Below are positions 52,364-61,213 of a DNA stretch of 64,000 bases, one piece after another. Under the pieces are notes generated by a model that worked only from the letters and a program-made list of their open reading frames with translations, searched no databases and was not told where the DNA came from. Each line of letters opens with the position of its first letter. Positions within the stretch are counted from its first letter, which is position 1. The position numbers and the translations under genes are program-made. Location of the stretch: contig NZ_MAEW01000014.1 of NCBI RefSeq assembly GCF_002013375.1, forward strand, positions 186,001 to 250,000. Reading direction: 5' to 3'. Source of the DNA: Mycobacterium sp. D16Q13 (GTDB taxonomy: Bacteria > Actinomycetota > Actinomycetes > Mycobacteriales > Mycobacteriaceae).

Positions 52364-53945
52364 CTACCGGGAGTTCTCCGCGGACTCATACTCGGCGCCG
52401 CGTTCGTCGCGATGCCACAGCTCGTCGTCGCCGACATCAACGCCATCCGAAATCAGCGCGCGCTTGAGCACCTTGTTGGTTGCGGTGCTGGGCAGGCTAC
52501 GTGCCAAGCGCACATATCGCGGCCAGCCAATCCGTGGCAGATCTTCCTGTGCGGCGAGAAACCTGGAGAGACCCGACTGCGTCAACGAATCCCGCAGTAC
52601 CAGCGCCGCCATCACCTCGTCGCTGTCCCGCCTATTGCGAATCGCGTACACGGCTGCCTGGCTCACCGCGGGGTGCCGCTGCAGAATCCGCTCGATGGGT
52701 GCCGCCGCCAGGTTCTCGCCATTGATCCGCATCCAGTCGGCAGTCCGGCCCGCCAGGTAGATCCAACCCTCGCCATCCCGGTATGCGAGGTCGCCCGACC
52801 AGTACATGCCGTGGCGCATCCGTTCGCCGGTGGCGTCGTCGTCGTTGTAATACCCGGAGAAAAAGCCCGCCCCTTGGGTATTCACCAGTTCACCGACCGC
52901 CTCATCCGGGTTGGCCAGGATGCCGTGTGCGTCGAACCGGGCTGTGGCGCATTCGCTCAAGGTGTCAGGGTCGTAGATCCCGACACCGGGAAAACCCTTG
53001 CCGATGGATCCCGTGGGAGTTCCTTCCTCCCGGGTGATGATGACGGCATTCTCCGTCGAACCGAATCCGTCGCACACCGTGACATCGAATCGCCGTGCGA
53101 ATTCGGCAATGTCGTGGTCGGAGGCTTCGTTTCCGAAGGCCACGCGCAACGGGTTGGATGCGTCGCAGGGTTGTTCCTCCGTAGCCAGCACGTAGGCCAA
53201 CGGCTTGCCCACATAGTTCATGTACGTGGCGCCGACTTCCCGAATATCGGCGAGGAAGCCCGACGCGGAGAACTTCGCCGGGGCAAGCGTGGCACCCGCA
53301 GCGACCGCGACAGCCCATCCGGCCAGCACGGAGTTGGAGTGGAACAGTGGCATCGAGACGTAGCAGACGTCGGCGGCGGACAGCGAGAATCGAGCCACCA
53401 ATGACTGGGCCGCAACAAGAACCATCATGTGCGTCACCAGAACTGCCTTCGGGTCCCCACTGGTCCCGGAGGTGAAGATCATCATGAAGGGATCGAGGGC
53501 CTGGGCGGTTCGGCAGGGCTCTAGCTCGCCGGCTTCCGCGACCTCGCGCTGCCAATCCGCACCGTCGACATCGATCACCACGACACCGGGCAGATCCAAC
53601 GATTCGAGTAGAGGCGCATGGTCAGCGTCCACCAGCAGGATCTGTACATCCGCCTTGTAGATATCGCGTGCCAACCCCTCTCCGCGCCGAGTGCTGTTGA
53701 TGGCGCACAGGATGTACCCCCCCCTGGGCGGCGGCGGCCATCGCCGTGGCCATCGCGGGTGTGTTGCCCAGCAGGGTGCCGATGTGCAGCGGCCGATCAG
53801 GGTCGGCCATCCGAATCAGTACCGCGGCGTGACGAGCCGCCGCGGCCATGTGCTCGCGCCACGTCCACGTCACACCCCGATAGACGAGCCCCGCGTTGTC
53901 ATCGGTGGCCCGCGCGCGGACCAATTGCTGGATGGTCTCAACCAT
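52364..53945 (-). pseudogene. Fatty-acid/acyl-CoA synthetase, frameshifted in a G8 tract
   Basis: An AMP-forming acyl-CoA ligase split into two frames. The N-terminal part starts at ATG 53945 (VETIQQLVRARATDDNAG) and runs to the tract of eight C on the plus strand at 53717-53724. The remainder continues from there in another frame: IFTSGTSGDPKAVLVTH (AMP/ATP loop), YVSMPLFHSN, GFGSTENAV, YWSGDLAYRD, and the C-terminal NKVLKRAL lysine. With seven bases in the tract the product would be about 526 residues and intact. Either a true phase-variable switch, a recent mutation or a sequencing error. Follows the hydrolase with an 8-base overlap. Confidence 0.88.
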
Positions 53946-54852
53946 GGACTGCTTGGGTAAGCGACGCCGCCCTGACACCCAGATGTCTCGTCAAAAAGCT
54001 GATTTGGTGGGACACCACGGAATCGAAGCATTCCTGGCCCTGGTAGACACCGAAGTGATCACACGGGTAGTGCCGCACCTCGGCGCGGGCCTTGAAGGCG
54101 GCCTTGGCCGCGGCGTGCGGCGGCGCTGCCTGGTCGAAGTCAGCGATCTGCACCAGAGCGGGACAGTCAATGCGCGCGGCATAGCGAGTGGGGCGATAGG
54201 AGGCAAGTTGAGTGCCTACCGTCGCGTCGATCTCATTGCGCCAGGAGGGGCCCGCGATCTCCAGATGCGCCTCGTAGTATCCGTCAGACGTCAGCGCCGC
54301 CAGTTCTCCTGGGTGCCCGACGATCGGGATCGTGCGCTGCCCGCGGCCCACCCGGCTGCGGACGCCAGTCAGCGCAGAGCGCATGAGGGCACCGGCACTG
54401 TGTTCACCCATTGCGGACCGTGCTGCCGCGATGCCGTCCACCAAGGGCGTCACCGACACAACAGCCGCCACGTCGTTGCGTGCGCCGGCGACCGCCAGCA
54501 CATGCCCACCCGCCAGGGAAACACCCCACAGGACAATTCGCGTGGGATCGACGCCGGGAAGACGAGCCGCGGTGCTCACCGCGGCGTGATAATCACCGAT
54601 CTGACGACTGAATGAAACTTGTTGCCGGGGAAAGCCGTCAGATGATCCGAAGCCGCGGTAGTCAAAGGCCAGGGCATGCATGCCGGCGGCGGCCAGCCGT
54701 TCGGCGAACGGTTCTAGCCCCGAGTCCTTGGTGCCGCCCAGGCCGTGCGCCATCACCACGACAGGAGCCGGCTCCGCTGACGTCTGAGTTCGGTAAAACC
54801 ACGCATCACAGTCGATTCCGTGGCTACTGAATCGGATGTTCCGTCGGTTCAC
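53938..54852 (-). CDS. Alpha/beta hydrolase
   Basis: 304 residues. The oxyanion region VMAHGLGGTKDSGL near residue 33, nucleophile elbow LWGVSLAGGHVL near 107 (Ser in GxSxGG), FDYRGFGSSDG, acid in QIADFDQAAPP, and the His in CDHFGVYQG. Possibly an esterase or lactone hydrolase acting after the upstream flavin monooxygenase. It overlaps the monooxygenase stop by 4 bases and the synthetase start by 8. Confidence 0.87.
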   Translation of the reverse strand: MNRRNIRFSSHGIDCDAWFYRTQTSAEPAPVVVMAHGLGGTKDSGLEPFAERLAAAGMHALAFDYRGFGSSDGFPRQQVSFSRQIGDYHAAVSTAARLPGVDPTRIVLWGVSLAGGHVLAVAGARNDVAAVVSVTPLVDGIAAARSAMGEHSAGALMRSALTGVRSRVGRGQRTIPIVGHPGELAALTSDGYYEAHLEIAGPSWRNEIDATVGTQLASYRPTRYAARIDCPALVQIADFDQAAPPHAAAKAAFKARAEVRHYPCDHFGVYQGQECFDSVVSHQISFLTRHLGVRAASLTQAVHG

Positions 54853-56171
54853 GCCGCTCCTCCCGCCCGCGCAAATCCGCCGGGGATCTCCTTGGTTCTC
54901 ATATCGTGTTCGTAGAGGAAGTAGTCCAGCTGCTGGGTATGGCGCGGGCGATCAAGCATGTGCCCGGTGTACTTGCGATGCTCTGCCTCGATCACCGCAT
55001 TCATCTCGTCGACTGAGGGCAATCGGTACTTGCCCGCCGCGTAGGCGCCCACCAGGCGCGCCTGACATTCGACGAAGGGGAAAAGCGATGGAACAGCCTG
55101 CGCCAGACCGACGAAGATCAAGTCGTCCAGGCCGGGCTTGAACATCCGTTTGTATAGGTCGATGCGATTGCCCGGGGCACTGAGGAATTCCGGATCGAAG
55201 AACGGGAAGGTGATGTTGTAGCCGGTCGCGAAGATGATCACGTCGAAGTCCGTGAATGTGCCGTCCTCGAAATGCACGGTGTCACCGTCCAAGCGGCTGA
55301 TGTTCGGCTTGGGGGTGATGTCACCGGATCCAAGTCGCAGCGGTAGCTCCACGGACTGAGTGAAGTGTGCCTCGCCGAACTTGTGGTTCGGCATCGGCAG
55401 CCCCAGTTGATCTGGGCGACCCGACATGATCGGCTGCATCATCTGAAAGAGCTTGCGCTGCCATGCCATCGGTATGTGCGGGCTGGTGCGGAAGTACTTG
55501 TCGGCGGGTTGTCCGGCGACGTACTTGGGAACGATCCAGGCGCCGGATCGGGTGGAGAGGGTAACGGTGTTTCCCGTCGCTCGTGACGATAGTTCCACCG
55601 CGATGTCCGCCGCGCTATTGCCCAGACCCACCACCAGAATTCGCTTGTCCATGAGATCCAGGGGAGTGCGCGGATCGATGTAGTGGTGCGAATGCAGTGT
55701 GGTGCCGGTAAATGTGCCCGGAAAGTCGGGATACCTGGGGTCCCAATGATGACCGTTGGCGACGACGAGCAGGTCGAACAATCGGCGTTCACCCCTCTGC
55801 GTCAGCAGTTCCCAGCCGCCGGTCGATAGTCGCTCGGCGTGCACGACGCCGTTGCGGAATTCGATGTTGGGTCTGAGATCGAAGGCTGTCGCATAGTCCT
55901 CGAGGTACTGCTTGATCAGGGTGTGGTGGGGAAAATGCGGATAGCTGTCAGGCATGGGGAAGTCGCGGAAGGACAGCTGATGCCGTGAGGTATCGATGTG
56001 CAGGGAGCGGTAGGCGCTGCTGTGGCCGTTGGGATTGCCGAATGCCCAGTTTCCGCCGATTCGATCTGACGTCTCGAAGCAGGTGAAGGGAACTCCATAG
56101 TCGGACAGCATCTTCGCGGATGTGAGCCCGCTGATGCCGGCACCGATGATCGCGATATTGGGTCGGGTCAT
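54849..56171 (-). CDS. Flavin-containing monooxygenase
   Basis: 440 residues. FAD loop IAIIGAGISGLTSAKML near the start, RIGGNWAFGNPNG, FFxGTxxHS-type block FTGTTLHSHHY, NADPH loop VVGLGNSAADIAVEL near 195, and the late DVIIFATGYNITFPF. It resembles group B monooxygenases of the FMO/Baeyer-Villiger branch. ATG 56171 has an AGGAG site; the open frame to 56249 is noncoding. First gene of the operon with the hydrolase and synthetase, divergent from the TetR gene. Confidence 0.9.
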   Translation of the reverse strand: MTRPNIAIIGAGISGLTSAKMLSDYGVPFTCFETSDRIGGNWAFGNPNGHSSAYRSLHIDTSRHQLSFRDFPMPDSYPHFPHHTLIKQYLEDYATAFDLRPNIEFRNGVVHAERLSTGGWELLTQRGERRLFDLLVVANGHHWDPRYPDFPGTFTGTTLHSHHYIDPRTPLDLMDKRILVVGLGNSAADIAVELSSRATGNTVTLSTRSGAWIVPKYVAGQPADKYFRTSPHIPMAWQRKLFQMMQPIMSGRPDQLGLPMPNHKFGEAHFTQSVELPLRLGSGDITPKPNISRLDGDTVHFEDGTFTDFDVIIFATGYNITFPFFDPEFLSAPGNRIDLYKRMFKPGLDDLIFVGLAQAVPSLFPFVECQARLVGAYAAGKYRLPSVDEMNAVIEAEHRKYTGHMLDRPRHTQQLDYFLYEHDMRTKEIPGGFARAGGAA

Positions 56172-56226
56172 GGCACTCCTAGAAATACGACCGCGGCGAT
56201 GCGGTCGTCTCTGAACAGTTTCAGAA

Positions 56227-56253
56227 ATCTGTGCACTCGAAGTGTACACAGAT
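56227..56253. promoter_or_regulatory. Palindromic operator between FMO and TetR genes
   Basis: Arms ATCTGTG-CACT (56227-56237) and AGTG-TA-CACAGAT (56241-56253) form an inverted repeat with a 3-base centre and a two-base insertion in the right arm. It sits in the 118-base divergent gap, 37 bases before the TetR start, the usual place for TetR autoregulation and control of the divergent operon. Confidence 0.6.
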
Positions 56254-56289
56254 CTTGAAATGTGTCCACACCTTGTTTACATTGAGGGC

Positions 56290-56919
56290 ATGACTGCGGT
56301 GTTCGATGAAGGTGCGATACCCGATCCCGATGGTGCATCGGTGGCCGCGAGGCTGCTGGACGCGGCCGAAAAAATTCTGGCCGACAAGGGGATTCGTGCG
56401 ACGACGATGACGGATGTAGCTGAGGAAGCGGGTGTTTCGCGGTCGTGGCTCTATCGCCACTTCCCCGATAAACAGACCCTGGTAGGCGCGGCGATCATCC
56501 GGTTGATCGAGATCAGCTGGGCACAGTCTGCCGCCGAGCTCGCGGACATCGACGGGTTCGAGGCTCGGTTGGTGGCCGGAGTGAAGATCGGCCGACGTGC
56601 ATACGACGATCCGGGCACCCTGCTCATGCGGATCCGGGTGCGCGAGCCCGAGGAGTTCATGGCCTGCGCCGGAGCCGGCGTTCAGGGTCTGGTACCGGAC
56701 CTCGCCGCCTTCTGGCGCCCGTATGTGGAGGCGGCCCGCGATGCCGGGGAGATCCACGCGCGCACCGATGTCGAGGAAGCCAGCGAATGGATCGCTCGCG
56801 TGATGATCAGCCTGGGAAGCGTCCCCGGAAACTGCATGGATCCGGACGATCCAGCCTCACTACGTCGCCATTTTCGGCGGTATGTCCTACCGGCGCTTCG
56901 TATCGCGCCCGTGAAATAG
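56290..56919 (+). CDS. TetR-family transcriptional regulator
   Basis: 209 residues. The N-terminal helix-turn-helix is clear: LLDAAEKILADKGIRATTMTDVAEEAGVSRSWLYRHFPDK-like order (residues about 19-58). The C-terminal ligand-binding half has no recognised family motif. ATG 56290 was selected because the earlier in-frame ATG at 56242 lies inside the palindrome. It probably represses the divergent monooxygenase operon and its own gene, with the downstream amidohydrolase in the same transcript (23-base gap). Confidence 0.9.
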   Translation: MTAVFDEGAIPDPDGASVAARLLDAAEKILADKGIRATTMTDVAEEAGVSRSWLYRHFPDKQTLVGAAIIRLIEISWAQSAAELADIDGFEARLVAGVKIGRRAYDDPGTLLMRIRVREPEEFMACAGAGVQGLVPDLAAFWRPYVEAARDAGEIHARTDVEEASEWIARVMISLGSVPGNCMDPDDPASLRRHFRRYVLPALRIAPVK

Positions 56920-56942
56920 CAGTACTATAAGGAGAATTCACC

Positions 56943-58745
56943 ATGGCTTCCCATGACGGCGTCCAGTTCGACACGGTGATCAAGAACGGGCGATGGTTCG
57001 ATGGCACCGGCGCGGCGTCCGCTATCCGAAACATCGGCATCAAGGATGGCCACATCGCCGCAGTCTCGGATGGCGACCTCGACGAGACGAACTGTCCGCA
57101 CATCATCGATGCCACCGGAAAATGGGTCCTCCCGGGATTGGTGGATATCCACACCCACTACGACGTCGAGGTACTTGCCGCTCCCGCATTATCGGAGTCG
57201 GTTCGTCATGGGGTGACGACAGTACTGCTGGGCTCCTGCTCGCTGTCGGTGGTGCATGTCAGTGGCATCGATGCCGGAGACATCTTCGGCAGAGTGGAAG
57301 CGATCCCGCGTGACCACGTCATCGGGGCCGTGGATCAACATAAGACGTGGACCAACGCGCGTGGGTACATCGCGGCTCTTGAGTCACTACCCCTGGGGCC
57401 GAACATCGCGACGTTCCTAGGGCATTCGGATATGCGCGCGGCGGTGATGGGGCTGGACCGTGCCACCCGCAAGAACGAACGACCCACACCCAGTGAGCAG
57501 GCACAGATGGACCGCTGGCTGACCGAGGCCCTGGACGCCGGTTTCGTGGGGATGTCGTCTCAGCAGCTCCTGTTCGACAAGCTAGATGGCGATGTGTGTC
57601 GTTCCCGGACGCTGCCGTCGACCTACGCCAAGCCGCGCGAGTTACGGAAGCTGAAATCACAACTTCGCCAAAGGAATCGGGCGCTGCAATCCGGCCCGGA
57701 CATTGAGAACCCCTTGAACGTGTTGTCTCAGGCCGTCCAGTCTCTGGGAATCCTGCGCAAGCGGCTATCGACATCACTACTCTCGGCCGCCGATATCAAG
57801 GCCAACCCGTACGCGATCCGGGCGATGGGACCGGTGGCCCGCATCGTCAACACGCTGGGCGGCAACTTTCGCTGGCAGCATCTGCCCGTGCCGTTCGAGG
57901 TCTACGCCGATGGCATCGATCTGGTGATCTTCGAGGAATTCGGTGCGGGTGCCGCGGCGTTGCACTTGCGGGATGAAGTCGAGCGCAATGAGCTGCTGCG
58001 TGACGAGAAGTACCGGAGGCGGTTTCGCAAGGAGTATGAGAGCAAGTTCGGCGTAAGAGTTTGGCACAGAGACTTTTTCGACGCCGAGATCGTAGCCTGC
58101 CCGGATGCGTCGGTGGTCGGTAAGTCCTTCGGGCAGGTCGGTGTGGATCGCGGGGGGCTACATCCCGTCGACGCGTTTCTTGATTTGGTGCTCGAACATG
58201 GCACGGCAATCCGCTGGCGGACCACGATTTCCAACCATCGCCCCGGGGTGCTCAAGCAGCTCGCGCAAGATCCCGGCATTCAGCTTGGCTTCTCCGATGC
58301 CGGTGCCCACCTGCGGAACATGGCTTTCTACAATTTCGGGCTGCGGCTACTGCGGCATGTACTCGAGGCACAACTAGCCGGACAGCCGTTCATGACCATC
58401 GAACAGGCCGTACACCGGCTGACCGGTGAGCTCGCCGATTGGTACCAGATCGATGCCGGTCATCTCCGAATTGGCGACCGCGCAGATCTTTTCGTGGTAG
58501 ATCCGGAGAAGCTCGATGGATCTCTGACCGAGTACGCCGAGCAGTCCGTAGCCGCGTACGGGGGACTATCACGGATGGTCAATCGCAACGACGCAACAGT
58601 CAGCACGGTACTGATTGGCGGCCGGGCCGTCGTGGTTGACGGCCAGCCGGCCGACATCCTGGGCAAGCAACGGACGGGTAGCTTCCTGCGGGCGGGGGAG
58701 AAGGTGCGTTCGGCCGCGGCGGGGCAGGTGCCCGCCGCTAGTTAG
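56943..58745 (+). CDS. N-acyl-D-amino-acid deacylase-type amidohydrolase
   Basis: 600 residues. The N-terminal beta barrel VIKNGRWFDGTG precedes metal ligands HTHYD near residue 72, a Cys in LLGSCSLSV, the GHSDMRAAVMG block near 155, and SDAGAHLRNMAFYNFG with the late active-site Asp. The C-terminal closing segment HLRIGDRADLFVVDPEKL completes the fold. Family members cleave N-acyl-D-amino acids, but related enzymes act on other amides; given TetR and monooxygenase neighbours the natural substrate may be a xenobiotic amide. An AAGGAG site precedes ATG 56943. Confidence 0.87.
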   Translation: MASHDGVQFDTVIKNGRWFDGTGAASAIRNIGIKDGHIAAVSDGDLDETNCPHIIDATGKWVLPGLVDIHTHYDVEVLAAPALSESVRHGVTTVLLGSCSLSVVHVSGIDAGDIFGRVEAIPRDHVIGAVDQHKTWTNARGYIAALESLPLGPNIATFLGHSDMRAAVMGLDRATRKNERPTPSEQAQMDRWLTEALDAGFVGMSSQQLLFDKLDGDVCRSRTLPSTYAKPRELRKLKSQLRQRNRALQSGPDIENPLNVLSQAVQSLGILRKRLSTSLLSAADIKANPYAIRAMGPVARIVNTLGGNFRWQHLPVPFEVYADGIDLVIFEEFGAGAAALHLRDEVERNELLRDEKYRRRFRKEYESKFGVRVWHRDFFDAEIVACPDASVVGKSFGQVGVDRGGLHPVDAFLDLVLEHGTAIRWRTTISNHRPGVLKQLAQDPGIQLGFSDAGAHLRNMAFYNFGLRLLRHVLEAQLAGQPFMTIEQAVHRLTGELADWYQIDAGHLRIGDRADLFVVDPEKLDGSLTEYAEQSVAAYGGLSRMVNRNDATVSTVLIGGRAVVVDGQPADILGKQRTGSFLRAGEKVRSAAAGQVPAAS

Positions 58746-58780
58746 TACATCTAGACCTGAATACAGACAAAGCTGTACTA
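58743..58780. promoter_or_regulatory. 7-bp inverted repeat before CmtR-like gene
   Basis: TAGTACA (58743-58749) and TGTACTA (58774-58780) are perfect inverted repeats with a 24-base spacer, ending 8 bases before the ArsR start. The first arm includes the stop of the amidohydrolase. Possibly the metal-dependent operator. Confidence 0.45.
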
Positions 58781-58788
58781 TTGGATCC

Positions 58789-59112
58789 ATGCAGACCCTG
58801 GTTCATCGCGACGCCCTGACGAGGTTCGGATCCGCATTGTCGGACCCCACGCGCACGGCCATCTTATTGAGCCTGCGATCGCGGCCCGGGTATCCCTCTG
58901 AGCTTGCCGACGATGCTGGGGTGTCGCGACAGATCACGTCGAATCACCTTGCGTGTCTGCGTGGTTGCGGTCTGGTTGTCGCTGTTCCGGAGGGCCGGCG
59001 CACCCGTTACGAGCTGGCCGATGAGCGCATCGCTCACGCTCTAGACGACCTGGTGGACCTGGTGCTGACGGTGGATCCGTCGTGCTGCCCGGCCGACGAG
59101 GGCTGCTGCTGA
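58789..59112 (+). CDS. CmtR-like ArsR-family metal sensor
   Basis: 107 residues. The winged helix includes ALSDPTRTAILLSLR and SRQITSNHLACLRGCGLVV. The two cysteines in the recognition helix (C-x3-C of ACLRGC) match the Cd(II)/Pb(II) site of M. tuberculosis CmtR, where a C-terminal Cys completes the site; here the tail has four cysteines (PSCCPADEGCC). The metal should weaken DNA binding and switch on the downstream transporter. TGATG overlap couples it to the CDF gene. Confidence 0.88.
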   Translation: MQTLVHRDALTRFGSALSDPTRTAILLSLRSRPGYPSELADDAGVSRQITSNHLACLRGCGLVVAVPEGRRTRYELADERIAHALDDLVDLVLTVDPSCCPADEGCC

Positions 59113-59780
59113 TGGTGCTCGCGTCACAGCGGCGAGATGTGCTCAATCGCCGGGTTCGTCTTTTCGTCGCCGCCACCATCACCTACAACGTCATTGAGGC
59201 CGTCGTGGCCCTCTCGGAGGGTGCGCGAGTGTCCTCGACCGCGCTGATCGGTTTCGGCTTGGATTCTGTGATCGAAGTGTCATCGGCCGCGGCAGTGGCA
59301 TGGCAATTCAGTGCCAAGGACCCGGAGGCTAGGGAGAAGACTGCTCTTCGCGTGATCGCATTCTCGTTCTTTGCGCTGGCCGCCTATGTGGCGGTGGAAT
59401 CGATCCGGGCGCTAGCGGGGTTCGGTGAGGCCAGGCATTCGACAATTGGGATCGCCTTGGCAGCAGTGAGTCTGGTGGTCATGCCAGTGCTGTCGTGGGC
59501 GCAACGCCGAGCGGGCCGCGAGCTGGGGTCTGCGTCTGCGGTGGCAGATTCCAAGCAGACGCTGCTGTGCACGTATCTGTCGGCGGTCGTGCTGGTGGGG
59601 CTGCTCGTCAACGCCCTCTTCGGGTGGTCCTGGGCCGACCCGATCGCGGCGTTGGTCATCGCGGCCATTGCGGTCCGCGAGGGGATGAATGCGTGGAAGG
59701 GCGAGTCCTGCTGTGCGCCACATATTCCCTCGGCATCGGTGCAGGCCGCTAGCGACGAATGCGACTGCTGCCAGCGCTAG
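59112..59780 (+). CDS. CDF-like cation efflux protein with Cys-rich C-terminus
   Basis: 222 residues with five or six hydrophobic helices. The order NVIEAVVALSEGARVSSTALIGFGLDSVIEV matches the first helices of cation-diffusion-facilitator proteins (Asp of the metal site), and SAVADSKQTLLCTYLS with WADPIAALVIAAIAVREG matches the second half. The cytoplasmic tail carries five cysteines (SCCAP and ECDCC), suggesting thiophilic metals such as Cd or Pb. It lacks the usual C-terminal cytoplasmic domain. Fits with the CmtR-like sensor. Start ATG 59112. Confidence 0.85.
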   Translation: MVLASQRRDVLNRRVRLFVAATITYNVIEAVVALSEGARVSSTALIGFGLDSVIEVSSAAAVAWQFSAKDPEAREKTALRVIAFSFFALAAYVAVESIRALAGFGEARHSTIGIALAAVSLVVMPVLSWAQRRAGRELGSASAVADSKQTLLCTYLSAVVLVGLLVNALFGWSWADPIAALVIAAIAVREGMNAWKGESCCAPHIPSASVQAASDECDCCQR

Positions 59781-59797
59781 CGCCACACATGGTCTAC

Positions 59798-59819
59798 TAT
59801 CTGCGTATCAATGCAGATA
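59798..59819. promoter_or_regulatory. ArsR/SmtB-type operator
   Basis: TATCTGC (59798-59804) and GCAGATA (59813-59819) are a perfect inverted repeat with an 8-base spacer, 21 bases before the second ArsR start. The arrangement is typical of ArsR/SmtB operators near the -10 region. Confidence 0.6.
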
Positions 59820-59840
59820 TGCAGTAGAGGAGCGTTCGCC

Positions 59841-60227
59841 ATGGCGCAGGCAGATCAGTCGCCATTGGGCGATGAACAGGTTGGGTTGATCGTCGAAGTC
59901 TTTCGGATGCTGGCCGATGCCACCCGTGTTCGAGTGCTGTGGGCACTCACCGGCGGTGAGCTGTCCGTCAATGAGCTGGCAGACCTAGTGGGCAAACCGG
60001 CGCCGTCGGTATCGCAGCATTTGGCCAAGCTGCGGATGGCCCGACTGGTGCGGACCCGTCGTGACGGCACCACCGTCTACTACAGCCTGGAGAACGAGCA
60101 TGTCGAGCAGCTGGTGACCGACGCGGTCTATAACGCTGAGCATGCCGGCCCGGGCATCCCGCCGCATCACCGCTCGGAGGCCTCGCTGCGGACCGTGGAA
60201 ACCGCGAGAAGGGCTGGTAGGCAATGA
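59841..60227 (+). CDS. ArsR/SmtB-family metal sensor
   Basis: 128 residues. Winged helix: VEVFRMLADATRVRVLWALT, GKPAPSVSQHLAKLRMARLVRTRRDGTTVYYSL. The alpha5 helix holds ENEHVEQLVTDAVYNAEH; relative to SmtB/CzrA the first His is kept and the +14 His is kept, but the +11 His is Asn, so the alpha5 zinc site would be incomplete. A HH pair follows (PPHHR). ATGA overlaps the next CDF gene. Start ATG 59841 was chosen because it lies past the operator. Confidence 0.88.
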   Translation: MAQADQSPLGDEQVGLIVEVFRMLADATRVRVLWALTGGELSVNELADLVGKPAPSVSQHLAKLRMARLVRTRRDGTTVYYSLENEHVEQLVTDAVYNAEHAGPGIPPHHRSEASLRTVETARRAGRQ

Positions 60228-61213
60228 GTCATACCCGCAAGGAAGTGACTCATCACGACCACGACCACGACCACGCGGCCGGTCTGCGGGGAATGCTCGC
60301 GGAGATCGTGTCCCCGCACAGCCATGATGCCTCCGACAGCATCGACGACGCGCTCAGCTCCAGCGCAGCGGGGACCCGGGCCGTCAAGATCAGCCTGGTA
60401 GCACTGCTGCTGACGGCCGCGTTTCAGGTGGTGATCGTGGTCGTGTCCGGCTCCGTTGCGCTGGCGGCCGATACCATCCACAACTTCTCCGATGCGCTCA
60501 CGGCGATCCCGCTGTGGATAGCTTTTGGACTCGGAACCCGCGCGGCGACGAGGCGATACACCTACGGGTTCGGGCGGGCCGAGGATCTGGCCGGCTTGTT
60601 CGTCGTATCGATGATCGCCTTGTCGGCCGTGGTGGCGGGTTATGAGGCAGTGATGCGCCTGATGCATCCCGTGCAGATCGGACAACTGGGGTGGGTGGCG
60701 ACGGCGGGTGTCGTCGGCTTTGTCGGCAACGAGCTCGTCGCCCTCTACCGGATCCGGGTGGGGCGCCGGATCGGCTCGGCGGCACTTGTGGCCGACGGCC
60801 TGCATGCACGTACCGACGGGTTCACCTCGCTGGCCGTGGTGCTGGGCGTCGCGGGCGTCGCCTTGGGATATCCCTTGGCGGACCCGATCATTGGGCTGGT
60901 GATTACCCTCGCGATTCTCGCGGTGCTGCGCACCGCGGTCCGGGATGTGTTCCGGAGGTTGATGGACGGGGTGGATCCTGCGTTGGTGGACGCCGCTGAA
61001 ACAGCACTGGTGGCTCAGCCTGGTGTGCGGACGGTGCGCAGCGTGCGGTTGCGGTGGATCGGACATCGCCTCCATGCGGACGCCGAGCTCGACGTCGACC
61101 CCGACATCAGCCTCGCCGAGGCGCACCGCATCGCACACGTCGCCGAACACGAACTGACTCATGCGGTGTCAAAACTCGATAGCGCTCTTATTCACGCGTA
61201 CCCGGGGCACTGA
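60224..61213 (+). CDS. Cation diffusion facilitator with His-rich N-terminus
   Basis: 329 residues. The N-terminus contains HHDHDHDH (residues about 10-17), a zinc-type metal-binding segment. Six hydrophobic helices follow; helix II has HNFSD and helix V HARTD, the HxxxD pairs of the transport site, and the cytoplasmic domain (about 240-325) closes with [20 protein letters not shown]. It probably exports Zn, Co or Ni by proton exchange. Coupled to the ArsR sensor. The 3' end overlaps the APC permease gene by 26 bases. Confidence 0.92.
   Translation: MSHTRKEVTHHDHDHDHAAGLRGMLAEIVSPHSHDASDSIDDALSSSAAGTRAVKISLVALLLTAAFQVVIVVVSGSVALAADTIHNFSDALTAIPLWIAFGLGTRAATRRYTYGFGRAEDLAGLFVVSMIALSAVVAGYEAVMRLMHPVQIGQLGWVATAGVVGFVGNELVALYRIRVGRRIGSAALVADGLHARTDGFTSLAVVLGVAGVALGYPLADPIIGLVITLAILAVLRTAVRDVFRRLMDGVDPALVDAAETALVAQPGVRTVRSVRLRWIGHRLHADAELDVDPDISLAEAHRIAHVAEHELTHAVSKLDSALIHAYPGH

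Noticed and set aside
53701-53730. Programmed ribosomal frameshift at the G8 tract
   Set aside because: Frame change is in a homopolymer but no downstream stimulatory structure could be shown; treated as a mutation or phase switch.
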